From Wurfbainia villosa (Eukaryota; Streptophyta; Magnoliopsida; Zingiberales; Zingiberaceae), in contig CM046008.1 of the NCBI GenBank assembly GCA_025175895.1, forward strand, positions 19,423,255-19,487,254: 64,000 nucleotides of DNA, in the 5' to 3' direction. The stretch's first letter is position 1. Each line of letters begins with the position of its first letter. The notes below the pieces were generated by a model. It worked only from the letters and a program-made list of their open reading frames with translations. It did no database searches and was not told the DNA's origin. Of this stretch, positions 53,748 through 64,000 are shown one piece after another. Position numbers and translations under genes: made by a program.

Positions 53748-55301
53748 ATTGGTGTAAAAAGCACCAGATAATCGAACCTACATTTTGATGTTGGTAAAAA
53801 TTCAAAATTAAGTATTCGTTATTATCTGATGTGTATATTAAGTGTGCATGACTAAATAAAGAAAACTCTAGTAGATTGGCTAGACCAGACTTGGCAAGTG
53901 GAAGCCCTAGTTGTTAGTAATATATTAGAGATGTCCTAAGGCAATCGCCTTATGTATGAACCATTTATATGATAAATGAAGATTCACTATTTGAGTATAC
54001 ATGTTTTCATGTATTTGATTGGATCTTAAACTCATTTACTGAATGTCCACGATATGATTCACAGCATGAGAGAATTTGTGATTGGATCACAACTAGTGAG
54101 TATCTCTACATGTGTAATTGTGATGTATCAGAATTATCCCTAGTCGATGAATTAATGGATTTTGACACCATCAATTCTGTCAAGACTAGCACGAGGTATA
54201 CTCCTTGGTGTATCCAAGCAGCTGAATCTCACTGGCTGGAGACATTGTGATGTTCGGAGTTGATCGTGGATGCTAGTTATGGTAACTAGTTCATTGGAGT
54301 GACTAGTCGTAAGACTTCATATGGTTCTCTGCATATATAGATATGTCAATGAAGTTCTTACTGTAGCTTAAGTGCGATGTTCCTTTGACTTGCGGTATTC
54401 AAGTCATCTTGATCATGGAGACTTATGCTTTGACATCTTAAGCAAACATCTCTAAGGAGATGTGGACCCGGGATGATTGGGTATATGTCGAAGTGATCGA
54501 AGGTGTTTGAATAGCCTATAAAGGATTCACCACTCCTTGCGAGGAGATGTATACCCATGGCCTCTCGTCGGATTGTTACTAAAGTCTTTGGCCAAAGCAT
54601 TACATGTTTAGAGTAAGGTACTCTTCGATACATGTGCAGTAACTAGAATCCGTAGGACGAGGAAATGATACTTGGTCTAGTTGTGACGTAGTCAGCCTAG
54701 TGGGGACTGACACTATAGACCATGTCCTGAACCAAGTGGGTATAAGATGAGTGAAGGGAATGGGGCACGATTCATTCGAGCTGCTGAAGGGTTTCAGAAG
54801 TAGTTTTGGATCAACAGTTGATCTTTTCAGTTAATTGGGGATCATGATGTACTACTACATGCCACTCATGATCGTTCTATAATTAATGGTTAATTATAGA
54901 CGGCCAACATAAACCGAGAACTTATTTGGTCACACGCACAATGAGTGTAATCCGAAGGATTTAAAACGAGCTTGAGAATGGGATTCTCAGACCAAGAGAA
55001 ACTAGGTTTGGTTGGACCAAACAAGAAGCGAGCATGAAATCATTTCAGTCGCAATGGAATCATGGATGGGCCATGTCTTATGAAGACATAATGGATGAAC
55101 CGAAATGGTTTGGTTATAATCCAATGGAGGAGAATAAACCAAAGGGTTTGGTTTATTTTAAACGAATGAACCCAAAGTTGGTTCGGTTCATTTTAACTTA
55201 AAATAAACCATCATGGTTTGGTTTATTCTAACTTATATTAATGGAGTGGGTTAGCGGGCCTTATGGTTATGATCCAATAACCATTAAGAGAATTAGTTCT
55301 C

Positions 55302-55309
55302 TATAAAAG
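55302..55309 (+). promoter_or_regulatory. TATA box of LTR-B3
   Basis: TATAAAAG, the counterpart of 20870-20877 in LTR-B1. It fixes this LTR as plus-oriented. Confidence 0.55.
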
Positions 55310-56100
55310 AGGGCTTAAGGGTTTGTTAAGCCCTAATCCAAAAACCCTAACCTAGTTGCCGCCCACCTCCTCTCCTTGGAGATTTTCGGCGCCAACCCTC
55401 CTCCCTTGCCGCCGCCCACCTTGAAGCTCCAACCGGTGACCAGATGCTGTCGTCTTCTCCCATTGCCGGCGTCGAGCTGCTGCCGGAGGAGCTCCGGTGA
55501 TCTTCCATGGCTCCGGCGACAAGGTGAGCAAGTCGCTTTCCTTATTTGGCCGGCGCAAGGTCTCCACCAAAGCTGTCCAGTTTTCTGGACAGCTTGTTTC
55601 CCTCTCATCGGAGCGTCGTTTGGACGACGTTTAGAGCTCCGACAGCGGTAGCCTTGCCAGGGATTTGATCTCCAGTAATCCTCTGAGGTGGAGGACGAAG
55701 GATTCGTCAAACGGTTGACGAATACCTCTCCGGAGAAGCGAGTCTTGAGGACTTGTTTTTGGATCCGAATTTGGATTCGGATCGTGATCATCTCTTGATC
55801 ATATCGTCTTCAACACGAGGCTAGTAACCCGTACGAAGATGAGGCTCGTGACTTAGCGAATTCATCCCGAGGATACTCGGCGTGGATACGGATAGAGACG
55901 ATTCTAGCGAGGATCGTTCCGGTTGATGTCGTTCCCATTACACGTGATACGAAAGGTATACGTAGTTAAATTTCCTTTTATTGCAAATTTAAATTTACGA
56001 TTATGTCTACACATGTTGTACTATGCATGCGTGTGATGTGTGTGTTGTAATAAATGTAGATTTATTATTTTTATTTCTTCCGTTGTGCATATGTTTGCGA

Positions 56101-57983
56101 TGTTAGTTATAGCCCTAAGAACCAATCATGTGATGGTTGAATAGAGAACATTTTGTATCATATTCTATAAAGGCAAAGGAATGGTTATTATATTTAAGTT
56201 TTGCTTGTGCCAGCTAAATTAAATATAGTAATGCCCTAGAAAAGTAGGTTCTTATCTACAGCACATCAATTGGCAGAATTGATTATGAGAGGCTGTAGAG
56301 AACACTTTCTAAATGTTCCTAGTCAAATATTAATATGCAAGGGCAGTATTAATACATAAAGACTAGCATGTAGGTCAATTGATGACTTGATCTCACAAGT
56401 CATGGATATATGATATCAAGTTGACACATGGGTATATATTGGAGAATATATACTGAACTGACCCGCCATGAGAAAGTTTCATGGATCGTTATATGAGTGT
56501 CATAAACTTTCTCATGTGACTATTGGTATGAATAGTCCTCGGACACGAAGTCACTACGGTTCCCTACATAAGGAGTTATGTACTTTGGTATCGTCAAACG
56601 TCACCCGTAACAGGGTGGACCATAAAGGCGATTACTGGGTATATAACAAATTATGCGGAGGGATGTGAGTGATGTAGATGGGATCTATCCCTCTCATATG
56701 ACGAGAGTGATATCGGTGGGCCCCTTGATTGAGTAGAACGACTAAAACGCATGGCCATGCTCGAATGAGTCAATATGAGATATTGAGCTCATTTGTTTGA
56801 GTTAGTTTACTCAGGGATCAAGAAACACATAGATTGATCGAGGATGACACGGTCTATGCCTCATTGATCAATTTGATATCAAGGATAGAAGGACACGGTC
56901 TCTCATATATTATAGTAGTCACGGAAAGGTTAGTCGGATCTTGACTTATCTCGTAACTTGGGTAGCAATGATGTATTGCTAGATGCTGCTCATTGCTTGT
57001 GTATCTAAAAGAGTTTAGGTCCACTGCCAACGTTATGAGAGCCTATAGGGTCACACACAAAGAGCATGATAATTAGAGGAATTAGAGTATTCTAGTTTGA
57101 CTAGAATAATTTGGGAATAAGCTTAAGTACAAAATGGTTTTTGGACTTTAAGCTTAATGAGAATTTTAGCTAATTGATTTAATGAGATTAATTCAATATG
57201 TTACCTTATTGATTTAATAAGATTAATTCAATATGATAACATAAGCTTAATTGAATTAATAAGATTAATTCAATATGATTGAATTAATAAGATTAATTCA
57301 ACATGATAACATAAGCTTAATTGAGTTAATAAGATTAATTCAACATGCATGAATGCCACATAAGAATGCCACATAAGCATGCCACATAAGCATGCCACCT
57401 AAGCATCCACCTAAGCTAGATAAGGTGGAAGGAAACAAAATGGTTTTGTCTCCTTAAGTGGCCGGCCAAACTTGTGTCCCAATACAATGGATTGCATTGA
57501 ATGTGTGGAGGTGAAAGGGTTTTTCCAACCCTATAAAAGACCCCATGAAGTGGCCGGCCAAAGCAAGTGTTGTTGTGGTTGTGAGAGAGCTTGGTGGAAG
57601 CTTTGGTTGTGTGGGTTTGTGAGTGTAGGCTAGCAAGAAGAGGAGTCTTCTTCTTCCTTTCTCCTTTTCCCTCTCTTCCTCTCCTTTAGGGACTTCTCTA
57701 GCAAGAAGTAAAGGAGAGCTCCTCTAGTTTTTCTTTTGTGAGACAAGAGCTTGCTCGTGTAGATACATATAGAGGCACGGACACTTGAACGTGCTAAAGA
57801 TCCAACAAACAAAAGGAAGAAGCGGGATTAACAAGGGCACGCAACAAAGGTAATCCTCTCCTATAAGATAGGCTTGGTTTAGAGAAATTTATTTTATACG
57901 AGTTTGCTTTCGCATGGATCACTTGGAAGGGATCCTAATTTTTCCGTTGCGCATATGCCATTTGGCATAAAGAATTCCCTACA
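56101..57983 (+). mobile_element. Solo LTR-J, CopF-related (1883 bp)
   Basis: TGTTAGTTATAGCCCTAAG to AGAATTCCCTACA with TSD TGCGA at 56096-56100 and 57984-57988. Its first half is the reverse complement of CopF/LTR-I sequence. It contains an AT-rich inverted-repeat array (57175-57343), ATGCCACATAAG repeats (57353-57412) and a TATA box. No internal region. Confidence 0.92.
57532..57539 (+). promoter_or_regulatory. TATA box of LTR-J
   Basis: TATAAAAG in ACCCTATAAAAGACCCC, about 190 bp downstream of the inverted-repeat array. Confidence 0.6.
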
Positions 57984-59177
57984 TGCGAAACATGTTCGAA
58001 CACACACTCGCCGCGGTACCGGAAACCCAACACTAGTATATCGACAGGATTAGACGAGACAAGTGGAAGCCCTAGTAGGTCGATTGGATTGGACTAGACA
58101 AATTTAAGCCCCAGTAGGTCAGCTGGACTAGAATAGGCAGGAGAAAGTCTTAGCAGATCAAGGATGTCAATCATAATCTAGATGGGTTGGCAAAGATTGG
58201 ACATTGGAGAGGGGTCGTGGGGGTCAAGGGGTCGTGGGGGTCAATGGTTTGGCAAAGTTAAGCAAGGTAGGTACCTTGTGTGGAGAGATTTTTTTTTTTG
58301 GAAAGAAGAACTGGTAAGGTCGAGTCCTTTGTAAGAGGATAACCTTAGGCATTGATATGACTTAGGATTTTGAGAGAATGTTGAAGTCAAGATCAGGCAA
58401 TTTGTAAACTATTATTAAGAATAATATTATATTTGGTTGATGTATTGTAAGGCATTGGCTAACTCTGATGTAGGATACAATAAAATGAAATAGTCCAGGC
58501 GACTAGAGTTTCAGTCGATTGGATGTCTAGGCGACTGGAAGGGATCTAGTGATTGGGATTCGATAATTAAGAGTTGAATCGACAAGATGAAAGTTCTACC
58601 AGAGGAAGCCACATCAGCTTCTAGATACCTAGAAGGAGATCTAGGAGAAAGATAAGACTCAACTAGGTTGGATCTAATCGAGACTTGGCTGGAGGCACTT
58701 GGAAGAGCTTCTAGGTGCCTAGAAAAGGTCTAAAAAAAACACCTCGAGTAGTGAGAGACATCTATTCAAGAATTTCTCAATCTCATCTCTCATGTTCGTC
58801 AATCTGATTCCTATGAATCTTGCTACAACTCTGATAAAGTGCCTCAAGTTAACCTCCTCATGTCGGTATAAGATTTTTATTAATTTCTTTGTCTCTATTT
58901 GTACTTATCTTGAAGGTTGAAGTAAGTTTATTACTGCAACCTACCTTTGTAAAGAGACAAATCTTTTTCTCTCTGGAGAAAGAGATTTTATAGTACTTCA
59001 CCCACTCAAAAGTGGTCTCGAATCATGGGTCTTGGACTAGCAACCCTTTGGTTGTGAACCAAGTAAAACATTGTCTTCTTTGTGTTATCTTTAATTTTTT
59101 TATGTATATTTGTGTGTGTTTTTTGAACAAGTGAAGTGCGCTATCCACCCCCCTCTAGTGCATTACTTAATTCTACA

Positions 59178-60245
59178 ACCCTCTTGCATAGCCCAGAGGA
59201 ACAAGAGCTCACTATAACATGTTACACCATCACTATCTCCGCTATCGAAAATAGTGTGAGACATGATCCTTTGAAGATAGCATATACAAGGGTTTCAAAG
59301 GTCTATGGCCTTCTCCCTTGATGAATCATAGCGGTGCTCCCTAGTAAAATCATCCCAAGTAAAGTTGATTCTAAAATCATTGGGCTCTCTCTTATCCCCA
59401 CCGCAAGGTAACTCAAAAATTTAGTTGAATTGCTCTAAATTTAACTAGTGCTTAGTGTTAAACAAATGGAAGGTGATACAACCTTCGTCGCATCCCTCTC
59501 TAGAAAAAATGTTAGCTTATACCGAGCTAAGGAACTCAAGGGTTATGTGGATATATGTTGGGATTTTAAGTTTCCTTGAATTCTACCCAACTAACTCTAC
59601 CTTGCATCTAGTAGACATCTTCCTTCAACCCTAAGACCCCTAAAGAATTTTCATCTAGGTATCAAGTATTCACGATTTTACTTTGAGCTAAAGCCTCATA
59701 TCTAGATTTATGTATATTATCTCTGAAAAGAATGTGATGAAAGTTAGGATCATTACCAAGTCTTTAGCTTTTCCCTTTGATCGGAGCTAGTGCCTTCCTC
59801 GCTTTAATGTCTTTTCGATGCCATGTCTTAAATTCCCGAATCAAGGATCTATTGGATATAGTTTCAGGTGCTCGAAATATACTAGAAAATAGGTTGTATC
59901 AGATCACCAAAGCTACAGTGTTAGATCATCGAATTTGTTGTCAGAGCCTCTAAATGGGGCACTGCTAAGCCGAATGTGAAAATTGGACAATGAAGAATGG
60001 CATTGGAGGGTTGGATCTTAGAAACATTTGCCAAAGTTCATCGGAGAAAGGCATGCTAGGTCACCAAAAACTCCACTGAGGGTCATCACCAAAGCAACCT
60101 AGAGTTTCTACAAGCACTGGAAAAATGACGACAATGAGGCTTCTATCCACCAGAGACATGGAGAATGGGATTAGTCGAAGTGGAGGCTAGAGATCATCAT
60201 TGAAAATCATAGAGGTGACTAGTGCACCAATTGAATCTGCTAGGA
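59178..60245 (+). other. Unassigned sequence after CopC
   Basis: About 1.07 kb between the CopC 3' LTR and the duplicated segment. Only short ORFs (for example 59136-59321), no domain, LTR edge, primer-binding site or RNA gene recognised. It could be the original target DNA of CopC or remnants of another element. Confidence 0.5.
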
Positions 60246-60498
60246 AGAGTGAAGGCATCCTAGATGTGTTTTTGGACAAAGGGAAAGATTGTAAGATTTC
60301 ATTGGGATATGAGACATTGACACCCTTGGGGAGGACCTTTTTGATGTATGCCAAGAAGGAGGAGAATGTCCTACCAATTGGGGTTAGTTGGAATTCTCAA
60401 ATGTGAGAATTGTCAATTGGGGATAATTGGTAGACTTGAGTTAGGGCACCTAACTCAAAGGTGTTTGTGGTTTTGTCAAACATCAAAAACGGGGAGAT
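60246..60498 (+). pseudogene. CopD gag-tail remnant in duplicated segment
   Basis: From GCATCCTAGATGTG it matches 46871-47111: LDVFLDKGKDCKISLGYETL, LGRTFLMYAKKEENVLPIGV and the stop after WNSQM, here in one open frame, whereas the first copy is frameshifted. It is followed by GGGGAGATTA, a polypurine tract, and the LTR. Its upstream neighbour (60200-60245) does not match CopD. Confidence 0.75.
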
Positions 60499-61959
60499 TA
60501 TTGGTGCAATCGGTCCAGGTCATGATTGATCGGACTCGAGTTTGACTCGACCTGTATTTTGATGTTAAACAAAACATATGACATGTGATTGTCATGGGAA
60601 GACAAAGTGTGTAGCCTTGGCCATGTAAGTCCAAGTATGTAGCCTTGGCGATGAAAGTCCAAGCATGGGGCTTGGAATTGGGAAGTCCAACATAGAGTTG
60701 GCAAAGGAAGTCCAAGTGGGTAGCTTTAGCCATGTAAGTCCAAGTGTGTAGCCTTGCCGGTGAAAGTTCAAGTTATGGGTACTTGGCATTTGGGAAGTCT
60801 AAGGGGTGGTTTGGCGGCATAAGGCCAAGCGGTAGTCTTAAGAGCGTAAGTCCACATGTACCTTGGCAGTGTAGACACCGAGAGCATGACAATAGCCAAA
60901 GGAACCACCTTGAGGCTAGCGTATGTATGAACAAGTCATGGATGACTTAGAGGGATCCGTGCATGGATGAACAAGTCATGGACGACTTGGAGGGATCCGA
61001 TAGGCGCGAAGCTAGTAGAGGTGGCTAGAAGGCTTAGGTCTAGGCTATGGGTGACTTGGGTTAAACCTCATGGATGAGGTGAACTTGGCCAAAAGACTGA
61101 GGTCAAGTGTCATATGCTCAAACATATTGTTTGAGGTTTTATTCGACGGTCGAATGCATAAACAACTTGTGTTTGAGGTTTTACCCGACAAACCGATCGG
61201 TAATATGTCGATCAACTGGTGGCGAATCGCGCGTTCATTGCGTTGCAATGCTTGGCGATCGATTGCCGCACTGGGCAATCGGCGGCCTTTGGGCGCTTGA
61301 TGGTCATGGAGGAGCATTGCCGGTGGTGTTAGTCGCGAGCAGAATGCTTGATAGCCTCTCGATCGATCGACTACGAGCTAGCGATCGCGCTGTATCCATT
61401 GGCTAGATGCCAACGTGGATTAGGTCATTGTCTCACAATGACTATAGGAGCAGTTGACTGGGGCCTTATGGGAATCGACTGCTAGGCACGGAATCAGCCC
61501 GAGATAAGCATAAAAGGAGGAGCTTGGGGAAGATTTTCGTAGCAATTTTTGGGGCGATTTTGGAGGAAAATTGCTGCTACATTCCAGACCTTCAAGACCA
61601 ATCCAAAGTTCTTGTGTAAAGTGTTCTTTACTTGTTTTTGTGCATTGCTTAGTGTATTTATTGTATTACTTTTGTAATCGCTTGTACGAGGTTTCTCCAC
61701 CTCCGACTTGTTGTCGAGAAGGAGTTTGAGTAGTGGTGTGTTCATCACTCGACCTCGTTGAGCTCACCTCGTGGCACCCTAACGTTCTGAATCATGTATA
61801 TCGTGTGTTGTGATTGTCTTTTGTATTCGTTTCATTATTTGTATTGCCACTGTGCATGCTAACGAGTATCGTAGACAAGCTCGCAAGAACGAATGATTTC
61901 CATCAAGCATGCAAAAGGCTATTCAACTCCCCTTCTAGCCAAGCCACGATCCTCCAACA
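60499..61959 (+). repeat. CopD LTR, copy in duplicated segment (1461 bp)
   Basis: Matches 47112-48601 closely, including the decayed TA start and the following AATCC that is the TSD of CopD in CopC. The palindrome array region (61190-61395) is strongly altered while both flanks are nearly unchanged. CATAAAAG is at 61508-61515. Confidence 0.9.
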
Positions 61960-62572
61960 AATCCTAGCACAAGAATGTCTAGAGGAAGAATTGATTATCT
62001 AGCAGACCAAATTCTAATTGATCCCAATCTAGGTTTTTGAACATGATCATCATATAGAAATCTAAGTCAAATTGCTCTAATCTCTAAAATGTAATCCAAA
62101 ACCATAGAAGAAGCTCTTCTTTACCTTGATTGGATAATAGCTATACAAGAAGAACTAGTCCAATTCGAAAGAAATCAAGTTTGGGACTTAGTACCAGGAA
62201 CTAAGGATAAGTCCATCATAGATACTAAGTGGGGATTTCGAAACCAACTTGATGATAAGGGTAAAATTATTATATATAAGGCTCGGCTAGTAGCAAAAGA
62301 TTTTAGTCAAGTGGAAGGGCTAAACTATGGTGAAACATATGCACCAGTATCTAGACTTTAATCCATAAGCATGTTGCTAGACTATGTTGCACATAAGGGA
62401 TTCAAACTATATCACATGGATGTTAAATACGTATTTTTAAATGGTTTCATAAAAGAACTGTATGTTAGTCAACCACCTGAATTTGAGACCATAGAACAAC
62501 CAAATCATGTATTCAAGTTTTAAAAAAAAGTCTTGTATGAATTAAATCAAGCACCTAGGGCATGGTATGAAA
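61960..62572 (+). pseudogene. pol: CopC RT fragment in duplicated segment
   Basis: Same as 48602-49199 but keeps the 14 bp lost there, so YGETYAPVSRL-like reading is preserved (62323-62360). It shares stops with the first copy, for example after the SRL codons. The Arg/Lys-rich RT start KARLVAKDFSQVEGLNYGET is better preserved here. Confidence 0.85.
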
Positions 62573-63285
62573 TGTTGGGAGTATGGGGAATACAATCAAA
62601 GTCCCACATTGGTAAGACATGGAAAAAGATCATGTGCTTATAAGATAAAAAGATATCTCCATTGGTATGAGGTCTTTTGGGTAAAACCCAAAAACAAATC
62701 CATGAGGGCTTAGGCCCAAAATGAACAATATCATACTATTGTGGTGATATATCAATCTTATAGGCACTAACAATTGGTATCATAGCCATGGTCCATGTCA
62801 AGCCATGAACCTCGAACGAAGGAAGTGGAGCTCCCACGATCGGATCAAGAGAACCAAACACCAGGCAGGAAGTCCAGTTGGGTCGGGAGAACCGAACAAA
62901 TGGCAGGATGTCCAGTTGGACCCGAAGGGTTGGACAACTGGCAGGAAGTCCAGTTGAGTCAGGAGGACCAGACAGTTGGTTGGAAGTTCTGGTGGGTTGA
63001 GGATCGGACATCAAGCAGAGGAAGCCCTTCGAGAACGGATAGTCTTGAGGGGGGCTCAATGTGGTCCTTCATTTGAGGGGGGGATTGTTGGAAGTATAGG
63101 GAATACAATCAAAGTCCCACGTTGGTAAGACATGGAAAAAGATCATATGCTTATAAGATAAAAAGATATCTCCATTGGTCTGAGGCCTTTTGGGTAAAGC
63201 CCAAAAATAAAACCATGAGTGCTTAGACCCAAAGTGGACAATATCATACTATTGTGGTGATATGTGAATCTTATAGTCACTAACA
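62573..63285 (+). mobile_element. TRIM element, copy in duplicated segment (713 bp)
   Basis: LTRs 62573-62772 and 63086-63285, each 200 bp, TSD TGAAA at 62568-62572 and 63286-63290, same insertion point in CopC as the first copy. The second LTR keeps the terminal CA. The USE-like GTCCCACATTG and TTATAA pair is present in LTR1; in LTR2 the word is GTCCCACGTTG. Confidence 0.92.
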
Positions 63286-63702
63286 TGAAAGACTATCAAC
63301 TTACTTCATATCAAAAGGATTTAAGCAAGGATAAATTAATCTAACATTATTTGTTGAATTCATTATATTAATGGAAAGTGAATTTGAAATTAATTTGAGA
63401 ACTTACATTTTTCTTAGGGCTACAAATAAAAAATCAAAAGATGGAAATAACATATATTAAAACAAATATGCTAGGGAATTAGTTAAGAAATTTGGCATGG
63501 AAAATGCTAAGGAAATAAATACACTTATTGAAACAAATGTAAAAATTAACAATGACTTTAAAGAAAAATCTACAAACTTAAAATATTGTAGAAGTGTAAT
63601 AAGTAGTCTTCTATATCTAATTGCAAGCCGATCAAATATCTTTTTTTGCAGTAGATATGTGCACAAGATACCAATCTTGTGCCAAAGAATCACCCTTAAT
63701 TT
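63286..63702 (+). pseudogene. pol: CopC RT C-terminal fragment in duplicated segment
   Basis: Matches 49913-50340: KKFGMENAKEINTLIETNVK, KYCRSVISSLLYLIASRSNI, then the CopH-like LTR interrupts at 63703. Stops as in the first copy. Confidence 0.82.
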
Positions 63703-64000
63703 TGAAGGGAGTTGCTTCGGAGGCTCCTTGGTTCCCATGTCCCCGGATTAAAATTTTCACTAATGAATGAATTAATCCAGATGGGATGAGTTTCCTTAGC
63801 ACGACCAACTCGTCATCGTGCTAACAACTTGAGTGGTCGCTTGAACAAACTAGTTGTTCAAGCAACACAACTCTTCTAGTTGGTTAGCTGCGGAAGAGAC
63901 GACGGACGGATCGCCGGTTTTTGTGTTTGTCTTCGGGGTCCAAGATTATACAAAATATATACATATGCATAATTGTATAATAAACAATTAAAATAACATG
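63703..64000 (-). mobile_element. CopH-like LTR, partial
   Basis: Begins TGAAGGGAGTTGCTTCGG and follows the CopH LTR start (13170 on), for example GATCGCCGGTTTTTGTGTTT at about 63908. The rest is right of the window. Whether it is solo or part of a full element is unknown. Confidence 0.75.

Larger units (their letters stand above)
53912..58032 (+). mobile_element. Solo LTR-B3, interrupted by solo LTR-J
   Basis: TGTTAGTAATATATTAG to GGTACCGGAAACCCAACA with TSD CTAGT at 53907-53911 and 58033-58037. It is LTR-B1 in reverse orientation. Without LTR-J it is about 2233 bp against 2216 bp for LTR-B1. Open frames at 53969-54250 and 55333-55791 occur in parallel in other copies and have no recognisable domain. 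Confidence 0.93.
4554..59177 (+). mobile_element. CopC, old Ty1/copia element that hosts the other insertions
   Basis: Discontinuous. CopC parts appear in the correct order on the plus strand: 5' LTR, primer-binding site, gag, protease/integrase, RT, RNase H, 3' untranslated region and 3' LTR. The intervening blocks are other elements, most flanked by matching 5-bp TSDs made of CopC sequence (CAAAT, GATAC, AATCC, TGAAA, CTAGT). CopC's own visible sequence is about 7.8 kb. All coding parts carry stops, frameshifts or deletions, so it is dead. The protease motif LDSGCSRHM and the extra purine tract suggest a Sirevirus-like lineage. Confidence 0.85.
53748..59177 (+). repeat. 3' LTR of CopC, split by solo LTR-B3
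   Basis: LTR pieces are 53748-53911 (TATTGGTG start, decayed TG) and 58038-59177 (ending ATTCTACA). The total is about 1.3 kb. The right piece matches the 5' LTR at 4554-5437 and contains diverged AGTCGATTGG and GCGACTGG words (58490-58545). Confidence 0.88.

Noticed and set aside
55333..55791. 152-codon minus-strand ORF in LTR-B3
   Set aside because: It is GC-rich U5-side LTR sequence, opposite to the LTR transcript direction, and is broken in LTR-B1 and LTR-B2.
59178..60245. Host gene exon
   Set aside because: No open frame beyond about 65 codons, no splice-consistent structure I could support and no recognisable protein.

Overview
The window looks like nuclear DNA from a flowering plant with a large, repeat-rich genome. 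Essentially everything recognisable is LTR retrotransposon sequence. I see no host gene, tRNA, rRNA or CRISPR array. The species cannot be fixed from the sequence; a monocot is possible but only a weak guess. Element names here are local labels: CopX for Ty1/copia, GypN for Ty3/gypsy-like.

Layout. The frame of the window is one old plus-strand copia element, CopC. Its visible parts lie at 4554-6447, 16590-18272, 26283-26798, 48602-49199, 49913-50479, about 52503-53911 and 58033-59177. Other elements sit in the gaps. From left to right: CopM (minus, 1-1717) is inserted in the 3' end of CopA (plus, 1718-3791). CopA sits in a fragment of a long LTR called LTR-B (3792-4553), which sits in the CopC 5' LTR. 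CopH (minus, 6448-16584) splits CopC gag, and its right LTR holds solo LTR-I (13891-15566). GypN (plus, 18273-26282), a gag-only element, splits CopC integrase, and solo LTR-B1 (20041-22256) splits its single ORF. CopD (plus, 26799-48601), a gag-only copia element, comes next. Its gag is split by CopE (minus, 29315-45260), whose own gag is split by CopF (minus, 35224-43814). Solo LTR-G (45498-46554) also lies in CopD. A 713-bp TRIM (49200-49912) and LTR-B2 with solo LTR-K inside (50480 to about 52500) interrupt CopC RT/RNase H. The CopC 3' LTR is split by solo LTR-B3 (53912-58032), which contains solo LTR-J (56101-57983).

Twelve insertions have target-site duplications (TSDs) readable at both ends: CAAAT, CCCCA, GATAC, TGCCT, AATCC, CATTC, TCACC, CCATC, TGAAA, CGTAT, CTAGT and TGCGA. 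The TSDs fix the nesting order with high confidence.

After CopC ends there is about 1.07 kb I cannot assign (59178-60245). Then 60246-63702 repeats 46871 to about 50340 in the same orientation, including the CopD/CopC junction and the same TRIM insertion, so it is a segmental duplication and not a set of independent insertions. A CopH-like LTR begins at 63703.

The most interesting signals are regulatory: arrays of short palindromes (CAGTCGACTG in CopM and CopD, other words in other LTRs) just upstream of the LTR TATA box; an snRNA-type USE-plus-TATA arrangement in the TRIM LTRs; a 3' untranslated block with an inverted repeat shared by CopA, CopC and CopE; and two gag-only elements that would need helper pol proteins. 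CopA, C, D, E and M look Sirevirus-like from their LDSGCSRHM protease motif or gag, extra polypurine tracts and palindromic U3 arrays; this lineage call is inference.
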